Origin: JAIOPA01 sp046076045
Lineage (GTDB): Bacteria; Eisenbacteria; RBG-16-71-46
Assembly: GCA_046076045.1 (NCBI GenBank)
Contig: JBJTRI010000114.1
Span: forward strand, 1-6,124
Length of the DNA: 6,124 nt
Direction of reading: 5' to 3'
The notes below the pieces were generated by a model. It was not told the DNA's origin. It did not search any database and worked only from the letters and a program-made list of their open reading frames with translations. Numbering within the stretch: the first letter of the stretch is position 1; each line of letters starts with the position of its first letter. This document shows positions 4,562 to 6,124 of the stretch, piece by piece. Both the position numbers and the translations under genes were made by a program.

Positions 4562-5362
4562 TCAGTCGTCGTTGCCGGTCTCGAGCTCGAGCGCGAACTC
4601 GGCCAGCACCGTGCCGATGCCGGGCGATCGCTCGTACTCGATCACGCGCCCCGACCGGTCGCCCAACAGGAACCCGCGCAGCACCTCGAGGTGGCGCAGG
4701 CCCGCGTCGGGCCAGGCGCGCTCGACCAGCACCGGGTCCACGGTCGCGAGCTCGTTCCAACGTCCGCTGCGCAGCACCTGCAGCACCGCCTCGTCGAGGT
4801 CGATCGCCTCGGCGAGGTCGCGCTTGAGGTTGAACGCGTGCTGGTTGAACGACAGCGCGCCGCCCACCACGAACGCCACCTTCTCGGGGCGCGCATGCAG
4901 CGCGGTGCGCAGCGACTCGCCCCACGCGCGGTTCTCCTCGCGCGTGCCGGCCCCGATCGAGACCGGCACCACGGGAACGTCGCGCTCGCGCACGAGGAAG
5001 TGCAGCGGGATGCTGATCCCGGTGTCGGTGCCGCGGTGACCCACCGCCGCCCGCACACCCACGCGGTTGGCGGCCTCGACCAGCGCGCGCGCCATGACGG
5101 GATGGCCGGGGCAGTCGTAGCGCGGCTCCACCCCGAATCCCGGCAGGTCGATCACGCTGCGGTGCTGCGGGGAGTCGTCGGCCAGGAACGGACCGTTGCT
5201 GGTCCAGCGCGAGCTCACCGCCACGACGACCTCGGGGGCCTCCGCCGCCAGCCGACGGCCGGCCTCGGTGAGGGCCTCGATCATCTCGGTGAAGTCGCCC
5301 CGTTGCTCGTCGATGAGCATGGTGGGGACGCTGGGCAGCAGCAGTGCGTTGGACGTGAGCAT
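4562..5362 (-). CDS. LigB/DODA-fold (class III extradiol dioxygenase-like) protein lacking the usual His ligands
   Basis: A 266-residue protein whose layout matches the catalytic subunit of class III extradiol ring-cleavage dioxygenases: LLLPSVPTMLIDE (7-19), VVVAVSSRWTSNGPF (45-59), RYDCPGHPVMARALVEAA (81-98), RGTDTGISIPLHFL (110-123), VPVVPVSIG (129-137), VAFVVGGALSFNQHAF (162-177), DPVLVERAWPDAGLRHLEVLRG (209-230) and PGIGTVLAEF near the end. In active relatives these blocks carry metal or acid-base histidines (LPHPP, SPHW, DHG, SGDLSH). Here they read LPSVP (S11), SSRW (R52), DTG (T114) and GALSF (F172). Nearby H109, H121 and H175 could form another site. It may therefore be a pseudoenzyme or have a changed chemistry, as the related Memo fold does. 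The assignment is from remembered motifs. No ribosome site precedes the ATG. It is first in an operon with the glycosyltransferase. The sequence is cytoplasmic, without signal peptide. Confidence 0.8.
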   Translation of the reverse strand: MLTSNALLLPSVPTMLIDEQRGDFTEMIEALTEAGRRLAAEAPEVVVAVSSRWTSNGPFLADDSPQHRSVIDLPGFGVEPRYDCPGHPVMARALVEAANRVGVRAAVGHRGTDTGISIPLHFLVRERDVPVVPVSIGAGTREENRAWGESLRTALHARPEKVAFVVGGALSFNQHAFNLKRDLAEAIDLDEAVLQVLRSGRWNELATVDPVLVERAWPDAGLRHLEVLRGFLLGDRSGRVIEYERSPGIGTVLAEFALELETGNDD

Positions 5363-5430
5363 GGGGACCCAAGGTGAGGCAGCCCGCGCGGAGCGTCAAC
5401 CCGCGGGCGCGATGCGATATGCTGCCGCGC
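5363..5430. promoter_or_regulatory. 68-bp divergent promoter region, both starts near-leaderless
   Basis: The 68 bases serve two genes. On the plus strand TATGCT (5418-5423) is a -10-like hexamer seven bases before the methyltransferase ATG, which places transcription start at or just before the ATG; no Shine-Dalgarno site is present. On the minus strand TTGACG (5399-5394), 17 bases and CACCTT (5376-5371, weak) would start transcription about two bases before the LigB-like ATG, again without a ribosome site. No good plus-strand -35 is visible. Overlap of the two makes shared control plausible. All of this is inferred from consensus matching. Confidence 0.4.
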
Positions 5431-6042
5431 ATGACCACCGACTGGGACGCGCGCTACGCCATGGCCGGCTGGGCCTTCGGCACCGAGCCGAACGACTTCC
5501 TGCGCGAGCGCACCCACGACCTCCCGGCGAGCGGGCGCGTGCTGTGTCTGGCCGAGGGCGAGGGCCGCAACGCGGTCTGGCTCGCCCGCCACGGCCACGC
5601 GGTGACCGGCGTGGACACCGCGGGCGTGGGCCTGGCCAAGGCGCACGAGCTCGCGGCCACGCACGGCGTGACGATCACCACCGTGGTCGCCGACCTCGCG
5701 ACCTACGACCTGGGCGACGCGGCATGGGACGCCATCGTGAGCGTGTTCGCGCACGTGCCCGCCGACGTGCGTCGCCGCGTGCACGCCGCGATCCCGCGCG
5801 CCCTACGCCCCGGCGGCGTGCTGCTGCTCGAGGCCTACCGCCCGCAGCAACTCGGCGAGGGCACGGGCGGCCCGCCGGACGACGCCCGCATGATGGACCT
5901 GGAGCGCCTGCGCGCCGAACTGCACGGCCTCGACTGGGAGCTCGCGCGCGAGCTCACGCGCGACGTGGTCGAGGGCCGCTTCCACACCGGGCGCGCGCAC
6001 ACCGTGCAGCTGGTGGCGCGGCGTCCGACCGGCCGGGACTGA
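5431..6042 (+). CDS. Class I SAM-dependent methyltransferase, small TehB/TPMT-like type
   Basis: A 203-residue methyltransferase that transfers a methyl group from S-adenosylmethionine; substrate unknown. It opens with the WDARY...GWAFGTEPNDFL signature (5-24) typical of this small-molecule group. Motif I is VLCLAEGEGRNAVWLARHG (37-55), where CLAEGEGRN replaces the more usual DLGCGxG-type loop, as is normal for this subgroup. D62 (VTGVD) should bind the ribose, VVADLATYDL (85-94) carries D88 for the adenine side, and WDAIVSVFAHV (99-109) is motif IV. RALRPGGVLLLEAYRPQQLG (about 121-140) is the post-motif strand and is followed by a GTGGPPDD loop. No signal peptide, so cytoplasmic. The ATG at 5431 is chosen because family similarity begins there; an in-frame ATG at 5419 would add only MLPR, and one at 5374 adds 19 residues with no family look. 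It diverges from the LigB-like/glycosyltransferase operon. Confidence 0.92.
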   Translation: MTTDWDARYAMAGWAFGTEPNDFLRERTHDLPASGRVLCLAEGEGRNAVWLARHGHAVTGVDTAGVGLAKAHELAATHGVTITTVVADLATYDLGDAAWDAIVSVFAHVPADVRRRVHAAIPRALRPGGVLLLEAYRPQQLGEGTGGPPDDARMMDLERLRAELHGLDWELARELTRDVVEGRFHTGRAHTVQLVARRPTGRD

Positions 6043-6094
6043 CGGGGCGCACGGCGGTCGCTCCGAACCGCGAGACGCAGCACCCGGCGGCGGT

Positions 6095-6124
6095 CGTCGT
6101 GCATCACGTCGTGCATCGCGTCGT
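6095..6124. repeat. 12-bp tandem repeat at the window end
   Basis: CGTCGTGCATCA (6095-6106), CGTCGTGCATCG (6107-6118) and CGTCGT (6119-6124) make two and a half copies of a 12-base unit that runs off the window. The unit length is a multiple of three, so it could be coding in a gene starting beyond the edge, or be intergenic. The 52 bases before it (6043-6094) hold only a weak 5-bp hairpin (GCGGT/ACCGC, 6054-6071) with no T-tract. Confidence 0.65.

Noticed and set aside
3285..5039. Open frame of 584 codons on the plus strand
   Set aside because: It lies antisense to the glycosyltransferase and LigB-like genes, is Arg/His/Gly-rich and has no recognisable domain. It is open because GC-biased third positions on the other strand remove stops.

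Overview
The window is compact, very GC-rich bacterial DNA (roughly 70% GC by eye) with eight protein genes and no RNA gene, CRISPR array or transposase that I can see. GC-biased codon third positions keep long spurious frames open on the opposite strands. GC content, gene style and near-leaderless starts suggest a GC-rich, non-model phylum. Gemmatimonadota is my best guess, but it is recollection and was not tested.

Left half (1-2196, all minus strand), read in the direction of transcription: a small membrane-anchored protein with a CTCGCG cysteine motif (1744-2196); a divergent Fe/Mn superoxide dismutase (994-1608); a Bcp-type thiol peroxidase (413-892); and the start of a stand-alone LON-domain protein that runs off the window (1-354). 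A strong hairpin plus T-tract ends the dismutase unit (911-950). A second terminator-like hairpin with a T7 tract lies inside the dismutase leader, next to a Shine-Dalgarno site that is itself in a small hairpin.

Middle (2197-3320): a 368-base divergent intergenic region holds two tandem ~40-bp imperfect repeats, an 11-bp inverted repeat and several GC hairpins. It precedes a plus-strand AhpD-like protein (2565-3134) with the usual CxxCxxH site and a second CxxC. A short convergent gap with a likely two-way terminator follows.

Right half (3321-6124): a minus-strand two-gene operon encodes a LigB/DODA-fold protein in which all the expected metal-binding histidines appear replaced (4562-5362), followed 17 bases later by a GT4 glycosyltransferase with a four-cysteine insert (3321-4544). 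Diverging from it across only 68 bases is a small SAM-dependent methyltransferase (5431-6042). Both divergent starts look leaderless or nearly so. The window ends in a 12-bp tandem repeat.

The dismutase makes H2O2 and the thiol peroxidase removes peroxides. The AhpD-like and CTCGCG proteins are also thiol-rich, so the left and middle parts read as a loose oxidative-stress or redox neighbourhood. The glycosyltransferase/LigB-like pair is a separate unit of unknown substrate. The observations I rate highest are the histidine-less LigB-like protein and the structured dismutase leader.
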